Assembly: GCA_947643615.1 (NCBI GenBank)
Contig: CANRWO010000001.1
Coordinates: 1 to 64,000 of the forward strand
DNA: 64,000 nucleotides
Direction: 5' to 3'
DNA from: an uncultured Lachnospiraceae bacterium
GTDB taxonomy: Bacteria; Bacillota; Clostridia; Lachnospirales; Lachnospiraceae
Both the position numbers and the translations under genes were made by a program. Shown in pieces: positions 35,239-44,435 of the stretch. The first letter of the stretch is position 1. Each line of letters opens with the position of its first letter. The notes under the pieces were generated by a model that had not been told where the DNA came from, did no database searches, and worked only from the letters and a program-made list of their open reading frames with translations.

Positions 35239-36693
35239 ATGAATTACAAAATGATGGGACGTTTTATCGGGAAAATGCTTGTGGTGGAGGCAATATTCAT
35301 GCTGCCTGCCCTGCTGATCAGTCTGTTCGAAGGGGAGCGTTCCTCTGTTTTTGCTTTTTTAGCCAGTATAGCGGGGATTGTGTTGGTGGCGGCAGTCCTT
35401 CTGTTGCTTTGCAGAGGCTCCAAGAATAAATTTTATGCAAGGGAGGGCCTGGTGTGCGTGGGTTTGAGCTGGGGCATCCTGAGTCTGCTGGGGTGTCTCC
35501 CTTTCTATTTATCGGGGGCAATTCCCGCCTTTGTGGACGCTTTTTTTGAGATTGTTTCAGGTTTTACCACTACGGGGGCATCTATCCTGACGGAAATAGA
35601 GGGACTGCCCAAAGGGATTCTTTATTGGAGGAGTTTCAGCCATTGGCTGGGAGGGATGGGTGTCCTGGTGTTTTTGCTTGCCATCACTTCCGCGGGGGGC
35701 GGTGACAACGGTTTTACCATGCATTTGCTGCGGGCGGAAAGCCCGGGGCCGAACGTGGGAAAGCTGGTTCCTAAAATGCGTAAGACGGCAAGGATTCTTT
35801 ATGAGCTGTATATCCTGCTGACGATAGTCAATGTGATCTTTCTGCTGGCGGGGGGAATGCCCCTTTTTGAGGCGGTGTGTACGGCGTTTGGAACGGCGGG
35901 TACGGGGGGATTCGGCATAAAGAATGACAGCATAGCAGGCTATAGTCCGTATATACAGAATGTCTGCACCGTGTTCATGATGCTTTTTGGGGTCAATTTT
36001 ACCTGCTACTATTTATTGATGCTCAAACAGTTCAAAAATGTCTTTAAGGATGAGGAATTGCGGCTGTACCTGGGAGTGGCGGCAGGAAGCGTCCTGCTGA
36101 TCACACTGAACCTGAGAGGCTTTTACTCTACGCTGGGGGAAACCTTGCGGCATGCGGCGTTCCAGGTGGCCAGCATTATGACGACCACAGGCTATGCCAC
36201 TACGGACTTCGACCTGTGGCCAACCTTTTCCAAAGCCATCCTGCTTTCCCTTATGGTGGTAGGGGCCAGCGCAGGGAGCACTGGCGGCGGATTTAAGTGC
36301 AGCCGTGTGCTTTTGGTAATTAAGAGCCTGCGGCGAAGCGTGAGGAAGGTGATCCATCCGGAGAAGGTACAGGTGGTACGTTCTAACGGACATCCGGTGG
36401 ATGAGAAGATACTCCAGAACACCAATGCGTATCTGGCTGCATATGCCATCATAACTTTGCTGAGTTTTATTTTGATCTCCGTGGACGGTTACTCCATGAC
36501 TACAAATCTGTCGGCGGTGATGGCTTGCTTTAACAACATCGGGCCGGGATTTGAGGCGGTGGGGCCTACCTGTAATTTTTCCGGATTCAGCTCCTTTTCC
36601 AAAATTGTCTTGATCCTGGATATGTTGGCAGGGAGGCTGGAGATCTTTCCCATATTGATCCTGTTTTCCAGGTCTACCTGGAAGAGACGGTAA
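35239..36693 (+). CDS. trkH: Trk potassium uptake protein TrkH (484 aa)
   Basis: This is the membrane channel subunit. It has four repeated M1-P-M2 units; the selectivity-filter loops can be seen as FTTTGASILTE, GTAGTGGFGIK, TTTGYATTDFD and NIGPGFEAVG, each with the central Gly. The C-terminus reads LAGRLEIFPILILFSRSTWKR as in other TrkH/KtrB proteins. The ATG at 35239 is preferred; an in-frame ATG 12 bp upstream overlaps the ribosome binding site. It is paired with trkA. A 16-bp perfect stem follows the gene. Confidence 0.94.
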   Translation: MNYKMMGRFIGKMLVVEAIFMLPALLISLFEGERSSVFAFLASIAGIVLVAAVLLLLCRGSKNKFYAREGLVCVGLSWGILSLLGCLPFYLSGAIPAFVDAFFEIVSGFTTTGASILTEIEGLPKGILYWRSFSHWLGGMGVLVFLLAITSAGGGDNGFTMHLLRAESPGPNVGKLVPKMRKTARILYELYILLTIVNVIFLLAGGMPLFEAVCTAFGTAGTGGFGIKNDSIAGYSPYIQNVCTVFMMLFGVNFTCYYLLMLKQFKNVFKDEELRLYLGVAAGSVLLITLNLRGFYSTLGETLRHAAFQVASIMTTTGYATTDFDLWPTFSKAILLSLMVVGASAGSTGGGFKCSRVLLVIKSLRRSVRKVIHPEKVQVVRSNGHPVDEKILQNTNAYLAAYAIITLLSFILISVDGYSMTTNLSAVMACFNNIGPGFEAVGPTCNFSGFSSFSKIVLILDMLAGRLEIFPILILFSRSTWKRR

Positions 36694-36730
36694 TAAAAAA
36701 AGTAGTGCTTTTTTAATAGAACAACCCATA

Positions 36731-36776
36731 ATAAAGGCGGTTCACCTGATAGAAAAAATCGGTGAACCGCCTTTAT
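36731..36776. terminator. perfect 16-bp stem between trkH and the AEC gene
   Basis: Arms 36731-36746 and 36761-36776 are perfect complements with a 14-nt loop. The stem starts 37 bp after trkH and ends 3 bp from the stop of the convergent AEC transporter gene, so it terminates both. T-rich stretches flank it but no long U-run follows. Confidence 0.75.
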
Positions 36777-36779
36777 CCG

Positions 36780-37796
36780 TTACAGCAACCCTATCGCCCT
36801 CAGGAGGAAGACGGCCAGGAAGGTGGTGAAGATGGACATGATGGAAGTCCAGACTACCAGCTGCCCGGCAAGAACACCGTCGTTATCCATCTCCTGTGCC
36901 ATGATGGCGCTGGAAACTGCCACGGGAGAGCCGAACAGAGCTACCAGGGCAGGGTAGACGGTGGCATCGAAGCTGATCAGATCCGTATATCTGGACAAAA
37001 TCACGGCAAACCCGATGGCTGCCAGGGGAACTGCCACCACACGGGCGACGGTGCCCAGGATGATTTGATTCAGCATTCCTTTTACCGCGGCAAAATCAAA
37101 CAGGCCGCCCAGAATCACCAGGGCCAGGGGAGAGCTGATCTTGGACAGGTTATTGACTGCGTCGTAAAAGAATTTCAGGCTGCCCGACAGGGAGAACACA
37201 AGGCTTCCGTCTGCATTTACAGGCATGATGGAGCGGATGGCCAGTACGATCAGGCCGCATGCCACACCGATGATCAAAGGATTCTTTACAATCTTTAGCA
37301 GCACATCCTTCAGGCTTTCCTTATGGCCGTCCTCGCTGTCCAGGAACATGGTCAATGCAATCACTGCCAGAATATTGAAGGTAGGGATAGAGAAAGCGCT
37401 CAATACGGCGGCGATTCCCCGTCCTTCCGGGCCGCCCAGGGATTCTGCCAGGGGAAGGCCGATGATGGCGAAGTTGGAGCGGAATACGCATTGCAGGATG
37501 ACGCCCTTCTGCCGGTGGTCGGGTACGGTCAGCTTTACCACTGCAAGGCCGATGAAAAATGCCACGAAGATGGCAATTTCAGAATAGATCACCACGGACC
37601 AGTTGATGTCGGTGAAGGATTCAATGTTGTATACATTGATGAACAGCATACTGGGCAGACAGACACGGAAGATCAGCTTGTTGCCCTTTTTAAACCATCC
37701 TTCGTCCAGAAAGCCTTTCCGCTTCAGGAGATAGCCGAACAGGATCAGTAATATGATGGGCATTATGGCATTTAACGCAAAAAGAAATGTATCCAT
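36780..37796 (-). CDS. AEC-family transporter (338 aa)
   Basis: This membrane protein has about ten helices in two inverted halves, separated near residue 155-175 by a cytoplasmic loop. The N-terminus reads NAIMPIILLILFGYLLKRKGFL, typical of the auxin-efflux-carrier family, and SSAIMAQEMDNDGVLAGQLVVWTS near the C-terminus is conserved there. Members move small dicarboxylates or malate; the substrate here is unknown. The ATG at 37796 has GAGG upstream. The gene stands alone, convergent with trkH. Confidence 0.88.
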   Translation of the reverse strand: MDTFLFALNAIMPIILLILFGYLLKRKGFLDEGWFKKGNKLIFRVCLPSMLFINVYNIESFTDINWSVVIYSEIAIFVAFFIGLAVVKLTVPDHRQKGVILQCVFRSNFAIIGLPLAESLGGPEGRGIAAVLSAFSIPTFNILAVIALTMFLDSEDGHKESLKDVLLKIVKNPLIIGVACGLIVLAIRSIMPVNADGSLVFSLSGSLKFFYDAVNNLSKISSPLALVILGGLFDFAAVKGMLNQIILGTVARVVAVPLAAIGFAVILSRYTDLISFDATVYPALVALFGSPVAVSSAIMAQEMDNDGVLAGQLVVWTSIMSIFTTFLAVFLLRAIGLL

Positions 37797-37887
37797 TTTT
37801 AACCTCATTTCCGCGCTGTTTTACTGCGCATTAAAATTTTTCTCTTTCCTGCCGTTTCTTTTCTTGCTTCTGCAGGCAGTGGTATTT

Positions 37888-39420
37888 TTATTCCCGCACT
37901 TCTTCCACATTGGACAAAATGTACTTTTGGCTGGGAGCATTTTGGAAATATACCCGGTCTAATTCCAGCAGTTTGACGTTTTCACAGACAAAGCCTGCAT
38001 GCAAAAACTGCTCTTTCCAGGCGGTCATGGCCATTTCGCCGGGAGTGGCGTCCGGCTGATAGGACACGGTAATATTCTGCAGGGTCACTTTCTCCAGCAT
38101 GGATTCCGGCAACCCCAGAAAGAACCCGACGCCATACCAAACGTTTTCGCAGACGATATCCCGGAAAGTAAATTCCTTAAAGACAGGGGTCAGGTCTGTG
38201 GCTTCCTGGTATTCCCGGTCAAAGCGGCTGTCATACGCATCATTGCCGGCTTTGTAGAAAGCGTTGATGACAAATGGCGCCCTTACCTCTTCCATTCGGA
38301 TATTCCGGAAGCCGATATTCTGGATTACGGCCAGATTGCCCCTTCCCCGCTGGCTTTTGATCCGCAGCCCTCTGTCCGTCTGCCGGAAAATACAGTTGGT
38401 CACCAGCACATCCCGGATACCGCCGCTGTTCTCACTGCCCAGTGTGACGCCTCCGTGGCCGTATTCCATAAGGCAGTCCCGGATCATTATGTGGGAGGAG
38501 GGTGTGTGGTATTTGCGCGCGAAATCCAGCTTGCCGGATTTAATGGCGATACAGTCGTCGCCTACGCTGATCCGCAGTCCTATAATATCCACGTCATGGC
38601 AGGACTCCGGGTCGATCCCGTCTGTGGTGGGGGAGTCGGGGGGATTGGTCAGCTGCATATTGATATATTTCAAATGTCTGGAATAAAAGGGATGCTGGTT
38701 CCAGGACGGTGTGTTGCAGACAGTGATGCCTTCCAGGGATACAAATTCGCAGGTGTGCAGAAAGATTCCTTTGGGGCGTCTGGCAATCCGCTTTACCCTA
38801 TGGTCAACCCACCAGTCCCCAGCCTGTGCGTTACAGTCAATGACACCTTCCCCATAGATACAGACATTTTTGACTCCGATGCCCGTCAGGATGCTGGCAA
38901 ACGAATCATCGGCACAACCCTCCCAGGTTCCCAGAGGGATGCCGTTCACGGTTTCCTCCGCCTTTAGGATGGGAAACGCGGTGCGGTCCGTCTCACCTAC
39001 CAGCCGGGATCCTTCGGGAAGATGGAGCGTCAGATGATCCCGTAAGAACAGGGAAGTCACTTTATAAGTACCGCGGATGGTCAGAAATTCGTCCCCCGCA
39101 AGGCTGTCAATGGCCTGCTGCAGGCCGGAAGTGTCATCTAACACGCCGCCCTCCCTGGAGGAATGATAAATCACCTCCCTGCGGTCCTCCGTGCGGAAGG
39201 AGAAAGAAAAAGCCAAGTCCTTTCCGGCAACCCGGAGCTCGTAGCTGTGGCCGGGTTCCAGCCCATGAAGGGAAAAGGACTTTTGCTCCCGCATTCCCAG
39301 GGAATTACCGTTTAGAAATACCTCAAAAGGATCCGTGGCATAACAATCATTGTTAAGCAGCTCCACAGATATAGAGGTGGGTGTGATCAAAGTGATACTC
39401 CAATTTGGGACATCCTGCAT
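37888..39420 (-). CDS. glycoside hydrolase family 28 polygalacturonase-like (510 aa)
   Basis: This enzyme cuts alpha-1,4-galacturonide bonds in pectin or oligogalacturonides. An N-terminal fibronectin-like domain (about residues 1-80) precedes the right-handed beta-helix. The catalytic motifs are present: TDGIDPESC with an Asp, GDDCIAIKSG with the Asp pair, GHGGVTLGSE with the His, and RIKSQRGRG with the substrate-binding Arg/Lys. No signal peptide is visible, so it should act in the cytoplasm on imported oligogalacturonides. No pectin transporter or other pectinase is adjacent. The ribosome binding site GGAGGA lies about 10 nt upstream. Confidence 0.92.
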   Translation of the reverse strand: MQDVPNWSITLITPTSISVELLNNDCYATDPFEVFLNGNSLGMREQKSFSLHGLEPGHSYELRVAGKDLAFSFSFRTEDRREVIYHSSREGGVLDDTSGLQQAIDSLAGDEFLTIRGTYKVTSLFLRDHLTLHLPEGSRLVGETDRTAFPILKAEETVNGIPLGTWEGCADDSFASILTGIGVKNVCIYGEGVIDCNAQAGDWWVDHRVKRIARRPKGIFLHTCEFVSLEGITVCNTPSWNQHPFYSRHLKYINMQLTNPPDSPTTDGIDPESCHDVDIIGLRISVGDDCIAIKSGKLDFARKYHTPSSHIMIRDCLMEYGHGGVTLGSENSGGIRDVLVTNCIFRQTDRGLRIKSQRGRGNLAVIQNIGFRNIRMEEVRAPFVINAFYKAGNDAYDSRFDREYQEATDLTPVFKEFTFRDIVCENVWYGVGFFLGLPESMLEKVTLQNITVSYQPDATPGEMAMTAWKEQFLHAGFVCENVKLLELDRVYFQNAPSQKYILSNVEEVRE

Positions 39421-39516
39421 ATTTGTCAGATCCTCCGGTAAGTTATTTCTCTCTATTATATTTCATTCTGCAGGCCGGCACAAGGACTTGTTAAAACAAT
39501 TGCAATCTCATGGAAT

Positions 39517-39555
39517 AACCGGCCGGTTTCTTTTCCCGTAAGAAACCGGCCGGTT
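39517..39555. terminator. perfect 16-bp stem after the DegV gene
   Basis: Arms 39517-39532 and 39540-39555 are perfect complements with a 7-nt loop and a very GC-rich core. It lies just downstream of the leftward DegV gene (stop 39592) and about 100 bp before the leftward GH28 start. It is a strong candidate terminator even without a U-run. Confidence 0.7.
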
Positions 39556-39591
39556 GTAAGAACAATGCATATATGTTTAATAGATACAAGG

Positions 39592-40512
39592 CTAATCCCG
39601 GTTTACAGAAGGATGGATCCCTTTTTCAATGATCCCGAATCCCAGGGGGCAAGGACCGGTGTGCACGCCGATAGTGGCTCCGATCTGGAAAAGGGGCATG
39701 CTGTCAATGGCGTATCCTTTCTCCCGTAATGTGGCCAGCGCTTCGTCCCGGAAGGTGCGCCCTTCCTCCTGGTCGTACCCGTATCCCACGGCCAGGCTGT
39801 AGCATTCGATGCCAAGTCTGCTTTCCTGCAGATATTTCAGAAGAAGGTTCATGACTTTCCTGGTAGTGCGCTTCCGTCCCCTGTCGATGCCGGAGGGAAA
39901 GATCTCTCCCTGCTTCAGCGTAATCACAGGCCGGATATCCAGGGCGCCCCCGGCCAGGGCGGCAACCTTGCCGATCCGTCCGCCGTGGCGCAGATATTCC
40001 ATATTTTCCACCGTAAAGAAAATCCTTCCGGTGCCCTTGATTTCCTCCAGCCGGGTTATGGTATCCTGGTAACTCATGCCCTGGTCCCGCAGGCAGGCCG
40101 CTTCCAGCACATACAACCCCTGCAGGACTGTGTTGATGGTAGCGTCTATGACAGTGATCTCCGCCTGGGGATGCTTTTCCAGAATCAGCTCCCGGGCATT
40201 CAGGGCGGACTGCATGGAACCGCTGAATTTTGTGGTGATGCAGATACAGATGACAGGAGTCCCCGCTTCCGCAAAGGGGCGGAAGGCTTCTTCGTAATCC
40301 TGTATGGAGGGCATGGAAGATTTGGGATATACGCCCTTTTTTTCCACCATCTGCTGATAGAAATCGCGGATACCAATCTCCGTTATTTCCCGGTAATAAT
40401 GTTCGTCGTCGAAAGATACATAAAAGGGCACTACCGTGATGTCCTTTTCCCGGGTCAGTTCCGGCGGCAGGTCGCAGGAGCCGTCGCTGATAATGTGAAA
40501 TGCTTCTTTCAT
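39592..40512 (-). CDS. DegV-family fatty-acid-binding protein (306 aa)
   Basis: This cytoplasmic protein is a FakB-like fatty-acid carrier; FakB proteins hold fatty acids for the kinase FakA. The N-terminal phosphoacceptor-type loop is SDGSCDLP and the second signature is SSMPS (residues near 65-75), with Arg/His in EYLRHGGRIGK. GVHTGPCPLGFG near the C-terminus is typical. The ATG at 40512 has AGAAAGG 9 nt upstream. The fakA partner is not in the window. Fatty-acid binding is known for the family; the specificity is unknown. Confidence 0.9.
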   Translation of the reverse strand: MKEAFHIISDGSCDLPPELTREKDITVVPFYVSFDDEHYYREITEIGIRDFYQQMVEKKGVYPKSSMPSIQDYEEAFRPFAEAGTPVICICITTKFSGSMQSALNARELILEKHPQAEITVIDATINTVLQGLYVLEAACLRDQGMSYQDTITRLEEIKGTGRIFFTVENMEYLRHGGRIGKVAALAGGALDIRPVITLKQGEIFPSGIDRGRKRTTRKVMNLLLKYLQESRLGIECYSLAVGYGYDQEEGRTFRDEALATLREKGYAIDSMPLFQIGATIGVHTGPCPLGFGIIEKGIHPSVNRD

Positions 40513-40879
40513 TTTGAAAAACCTTTCTGGTACAACGAATATTAATGAAAGGGCGCCTTGGCTTGCCTGATTTTTCATCTGCATTGCATATGAAAGAATC
40601 CCTCTGTGCCAATGTATCAGAAATGAATGATTCGTTGCACTGGTATAATGATTGCTGTATGGACTGCCGGCAATTCACGATGGAAATATGCCCGCTGCTG
40701 AAATACTATTTTGCCTGACCATCAGACCTCTGAAAAGGCGAGATCTTTTGTTGATATATAGGATACTACGTTTACAGGGCAATTGCAATCATTTTGAATA
40801 TAAATATTACTAAAAAGAGCATTTCCTACTGCATTTTGCGGTTATAGATACCATGTGGGAAGCGGCATCTGCCAAAAGG
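40513..40879. other. 367-bp gap, nothing recognised
   Basis: This stretch between the leftward DegV gene and the end of the leftward membrane protein gene contains only short unrelated frames. It should hold the DegV promoter, but no clear -35/-10 pair stands out. It becomes AT-rich toward 40850. Confidence 0.3.
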
Positions 40880-42337
40880 CTAATTTTCCTGCTTTGGTTC
40901 CCCTACGCCGTAGTTTTGTGCGGAAACGGGATTTTTCGGGTCATCATAGCATTTTTCAATATCCGCCGTCTGTACGGCAGTATCCTGTCTATCTGCCTGT
41001 ACGGCTGACGTCTGTTCCGGCTGTATGGGGACTGCCTCGGGAATACCGGGAAACTCCTCTCCGGAGGCAGGCTTGTCAGAAATCCGGGTTATACCGTCAG
41101 AGTTTCTGTAGCAGAGCAGGCTGCCAATCTTTTCATTATAATAGGTATAAATATTCTGTACCCGTTCCCAGACCTGTTCGTCAAAGTAGACATCGCTTCT
41201 CTGGCTGACCATGCTCTCCACGTATTGGCGTAGATCGGAATAGAACAGATTGCTGGCATTGTAACAGACATACTGCTCATCCTCATATATTTTGTATGCT
41301 TCCATCTGTTCAAAGGTCATAAGCCTGCCGCGGATGAAAGCATAGTCCTGAAGGCTTTGGACAGCATCGGCTTCGTAAATGAAAACGTAGATCAGGGGGA
41401 TGTCAACGCCCCCGTCAATATCCCCCTTTTTCTGGGGAATGTAAGCGCTTAATACCATCGCGCACTCCCCGTCGGAGGAACCGATTACCTTATCATAACC
41501 ATCCAATGAGCGACGGTGCAATCCGGTAAGCTGCAACTGCATATCCACCGGCACGGAAGGGTCAAAAACGACCTGTTCGTGGGAATCGGCCAATGTCAGC
41601 TCCATGGGGGACACGGAAGTCACAAGCTTTCCCTCCAGCTTCGCAAGCAACTCCTGGCATAGAGCCAGGTATTCACCGGCTAACCGGTTTCTTTCGGCCG
41701 TATCCAGGGTATAGGTTTCAAAGTACGGCCTTAGTTCTTCTGTGATTTCCGACACAATATCAGGATCCGCTTCCTGGGGCGTGATGGGGGAGGGATCGGT
41801 CTTTGCCGTACTGACCGGTTCCGCAAATTCAACAGAGCACATCCAGTCCTGGCCGAAAGCAAAGTGATTGTTGGTCAGAACAAAATAATAGTGATCGTCG
41901 ATTAGAGGCTGCTCCAGCACATCCATATCATAGGCCTTGGAGAGATCCAGCGTCATAGTGCCCTTGGTGTGAGCTTTAATTTCTGTGCCGCTGAAAACAA
42001 TTTCATCGGAAACAGGCAGGACTTCTTCCCCGGTAGACCAGCGCATAAGTTTAAGCTGGGACTGAAAATTCAGCTCCCTGTCGGAACGGTTCTCAATCCG
42101 GATGGATACGATGCCGTTTCCTTCGTAATCTGCGGATAACCCAAGGTCGTCCCCGGACAGGGAAGAGAACAGGCCGAAAGAAAAAGCCGTTATACTCAGG
42201 GAGCATACCAGAAAAGCAGCCGCAGCCGCTATTCTGACAAAATAACGATGGCTTGTCCGGATTTCTGGCTTTACGCCGGTTTTTTGTTCAAATATATTTC
42301 GGATATTTTGTAGGCTTGTTTTATTAAAAGTATCCAT
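40880..42337 (-). CDS. membrane protein paired with an ECF sigma factor, probable anti-sigma (485 aa)
   Basis: The first 28 residues (MDTFNKTSLQNIRNIFEQKTG) are cytoplasmic and could bind sigma; a membrane helix follows (about 33-55, FVRIAAAAAFLVCSLSITAFSFGL). The rest (about 430 residues) is outside the membrane. It contains a DUF4179-like first part and an uncharacterised, Gln/Asp-rich C-terminal part with no signal for cleavage that I can see. It lies directly downstream of the ECF sigma gene (125 bp) and is read in the same direction, which is the anti-sigma layout. The ATG at 42337 is chosen for the GGAG just upstream; an in-frame ATG 12 bp earlier is an alternative. Confidence 0.75.
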   Translation of the reverse strand: MDTFNKTSLQNIRNIFEQKTGVKPEIRTSHRYFVRIAAAAAFLVCSLSITAFSFGLFSSLSGDDLGLSADYEGNGIVSIRIENRSDRELNFQSQLKLMRWSTGEEVLPVSDEIVFSGTEIKAHTKGTMTLDLSKAYDMDVLEQPLIDDHYYFVLTNNHFAFGQDWMCSVEFAEPVSTAKTDPSPITPQEADPDIVSEITEELRPYFETYTLDTAERNRLAGEYLALCQELLAKLEGKLVTSVSPMELTLADSHEQVVFDPSVPVDMQLQLTGLHRRSLDGYDKVIGSSDGECAMVLSAYIPQKKGDIDGGVDIPLIYVFIYEADAVQSLQDYAFIRGRLMTFEQMEAYKIYEDEQYVCYNASNLFYSDLRQYVESMVSQRSDVYFDEQVWERVQNIYTYYNEKIGSLLCYRNSDGITRISDKPASGEEFPGIPEAVPIQPEQTSAVQADRQDTAVQTADIEKCYDDPKNPVSAQNYGVGEPKQEN

Positions 42338-42462
42338 ATTCATCTCCATTTCTGCGCGGCTCTTTGTGGATAAGCAGCTTTGTGACCGGCAGCGCGCAGA
42401 CACAAATCCTCGCTTCTACGCTGTTCTTCCCACATAAGTGACTTTGGGACAGGCAGTGGTTC

Positions 42463-43002
42463 TCAACAGGAAAGGGCATCCCGCAGCTTTTGTTTTGTCT
42501 GGTACAGGCGGTTGTCCACCTGCTTGACGTTCATTCGCATTGCTTTCGCGATTTCCTTTGGCTTCTGTCCATAGTAATAGCGGCGGACTAAAATTTCCCG
42601 TTCCGGTTCGCCAAGGGAATTGATGGCGGCAAGGAGCATTTTCTTTGTCTCTTCCTGCAGAATATGATCCACAATGCCAAGCTGGCTGATGAAATCCGTA
42701 TCCTCCAGCGGTACGGTGTTTCTCCTGGCAATTTCACGGTATCTGTTCACCGCCTGTGTCCGGGCAACGATGGTCAGCCATGTTTTCAGCTTTCCGCGCC
42801 GGGGATCGTACGCGTCGGGGTGCTCCCACAGGTAAATAAATGTGTCGGCCACGCATTCTTCCACATCCTGTGCCGAGCCGGCTTTATCCAGGACGATGCC
42901 TGCAACCGACCAGAGAAGTCGGGAATATTTCGCGATCACCTCACTGATAACCGTTTCATCCCGCTCCTGGATCGCTGCTATTGTCTTTTCGTCATTCAAT
43001 GA
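42463..43002 (-). CDS. ECF-type RNA polymerase sigma factor (179 aa)
   Basis: This is a group 4 sigma factor. Region 2 holds DVEECVADTFIYLWEHPDAYD, region 4 holds PEREILVRRYYYGQKPKEIAKAM and a recognition helix VDNRLYQTKQKLR. I choose a TTG start at 43002 (residues MNDEKTIAAI...) because GAGGTG lies 8 nt upstream; the longer frame starts at 43038 but only 13 bp after a promoter -10 element, too close for a ribosome binding site. The downstream gene encodes the putative membrane anti-sigma. Target promoters are unknown. Confidence 0.92.
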   Translation of the reverse strand, partial: SLNDEKTIAAIQERDETVISEVIAKYSRLLWSVAGIVLDKAGSAQDVEECVADTFIYLWEHPDAYDPRRGKLKTWLTIVARTQAVNRYREIARRNTVPLEDTDFISQLGIVDHILQEETKKMLLAAINSLGEPEREILVRRYYYGQKPKEIAKAMRMNVKQVDNRLYQTKQKLRDALSC

Positions 43003-43050
43003 ATTTGTCACCTCGCTTTGTAGAAATTGACCGGTCATATATAGTACGGA

Positions 43051-43059
43051 ATTATATCA
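43051..43059 (-). promoter_or_regulatory. extended -10 promoter of the ECF sigma gene
   Basis: Read leftward, TGA-TATAAT (complement of 43051-43059) forms an extended -10; no good -35 is visible. Transcription would start near 43045, which supports the TTG start at 43002 over the ATG at 43038. Confidence 0.45.
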
Positions 43060-43250
43060 GAAAACACTGAAATATTTTCGGGAAATTTTTTGCAGGAGTA
43101 CCGAAAAGGCTATACCGGTTCTCAACATGTAACCACTTTGGCCGGGAGGAAACGAATATGGCTTTGGCAACACCTGTGAACCGATCTTATTCTGGATAGC
43201 AAAAGAATGTTATGCATTCAGGGAAAGGGTGTTTGATTTTGGGTTCAAAC

Positions 43251-43278
43251 TTGACTTTTGGCTTTTGGAGGGTATAAT
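43251..43278 (+). promoter_or_regulatory. sigma-A promoter of the S66 peptidase gene
   Basis: TTGACT (43251-43256), 16 bp, TATAAT (43273-43278). The gene start at 43369 has GGGAGG upstream. The interval 43003-43368 thus holds two promoters, one for each direction, and no other gene. Confidence 0.75.
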
Positions 43279-43368
43279 GTTTAAAAAAAGTTATTTCGGG
43301 GTGCTCATGGAAGTCTTACCGTTTTATGTATCGTGCACTGCCCGAAAAGAATGAGGGAGGTTAAGAGG

Positions 43369-44427
43369 ATGCAGAAAGCGGAAAAGCTGCGCAGGGGTGA
43401 CAGAGTAGCAATAGTCAGCCTTTCAAGCGGAATGCTGGGGGAGGAGTTTTGTAGCCACAATGTTGAAATCGGGACGGCAAGGTTAAGGGCCTTTGGACTG
43501 GAGCCTGTGTTTATGCCCAATTCCTTAAAAGGAATTGAGTACCTGAAGGAGCATCCGGAAGCCAGGGCGGAGGATTTGAAAAGGGCATTTCTGGATGATT
43601 CCATTGCCGGGGTCATCTGTGCCATTGGCGGCGACGATACCTACAGGCTGCTGCCGTATTTAATGGAAGATACGGAGTTCACGGATGGGGTAAGAAGCCA
43701 CCCCAAATTATTTACGGGTTTTTCCGATACCACCATCAACCATCTGATGTTTTACCGGTTGGGCCTGTCTACTTATTACGGGCCGAATTTTATCTGCGAC
43801 CTGGGAGAGATTGCGGATGAAATGTTGCCATACAGTAAAAAAGCGTTTGAGAGCTATCTGGAGGGAAACGATTGCAGGGAGATTGTTTCCAGCCAGATCT
43901 GGTATGAAGAACGGAAAGATTTCTCCAGAGCGGCCATGGGAACGGAAAGAGTGGCCCACAGGGAGGAGAGGGGTTATGAATTGCTCCAGGGAAGCGACGA
44001 GTTTCAGGGAGAGCTTTTGGGTGGTTGTCTGGACAGCCTTTACGACATACTTTCTGGGAACCGTTACGATGACGAGAAACGGATCTGTGAGAAGTATGGC
44101 ATTTTTCCCTGTCAGGAGGAATGGGCGGGAAAGATATTGTTTATAGAGACCTGTGAGGAGAAGCCGAAGCCGGAGTTATTTGAGAAAGAGGTGGCGGCCC
44201 TGAAGGACCAGGGGGTATTTCAGGTTATTAACGGAATCCTGGTGGGAAAACCACAGGACGAATGTTACTATGAGGAATACAAGGCCATCCTGAAAAGAGT
44301 GGTAAACAATGAACGGCTGCCTATTGTATACAATGTGAATTTCGGGCATTCCATGCCCAGATGTGCCCTGCCTTATGGCGGGCACGTCCGGGTGGATATG
44401 AAGCAGAAGAAAATTTATGTAAACTGA
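43369..44427 (+). CDS. S66-family LD-carboxypeptidase / MccF-like (352 aa)
   Basis: This serine carboxypeptidase folds like LdcA/MccF. The nucleophile Ser lies in TGFSDTTINHLM, a Glu region in LGGCLDSLYDILSGNRY and the catalytic His in NFGHSMPRCALPYG. LdcA removes the terminal D-Ala from murein tetrapeptides during recycling; MccF cleaves microcin C and related aminoacyl-AMPs. The length and the N-terminal 15-residue leader fit the MccF-like subgroup, so self-resistance or peptide turnover are both possible. The ATG at 43369 has GGGAGG 8 nt upstream. It is a single gene and converges with the CotH operon (8-bp gap). Confidence 0.9.
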   Translation: MQKAEKLRRGDRVAIVSLSSGMLGEEFCSHNVEIGTARLRAFGLEPVFMPNSLKGIEYLKEHPEARAEDLKRAFLDDSIAGVICAIGGDDTYRLLPYLMEDTEFTDGVRSHPKLFTGFSDTTINHLMFYRLGLSTYYGPNFICDLGEIADEMLPYSKKAFESYLEGNDCREIVSSQIWYEERKDFSRAAMGTERVAHREERGYELLQGSDEFQGELLGGCLDSLYDILSGNRYDDEKRICEKYGIFPCQEEWAGKILFIETCEEKPKPELFEKEVAALKDQGVFQVINGILVGKPQDECYYEEYKAILKRVVNNERLPIVYNVNFGHSMPRCALPYGGHVRVDMKQKKIYVN

Positions 44428-44435
44428 CCGAAAGG

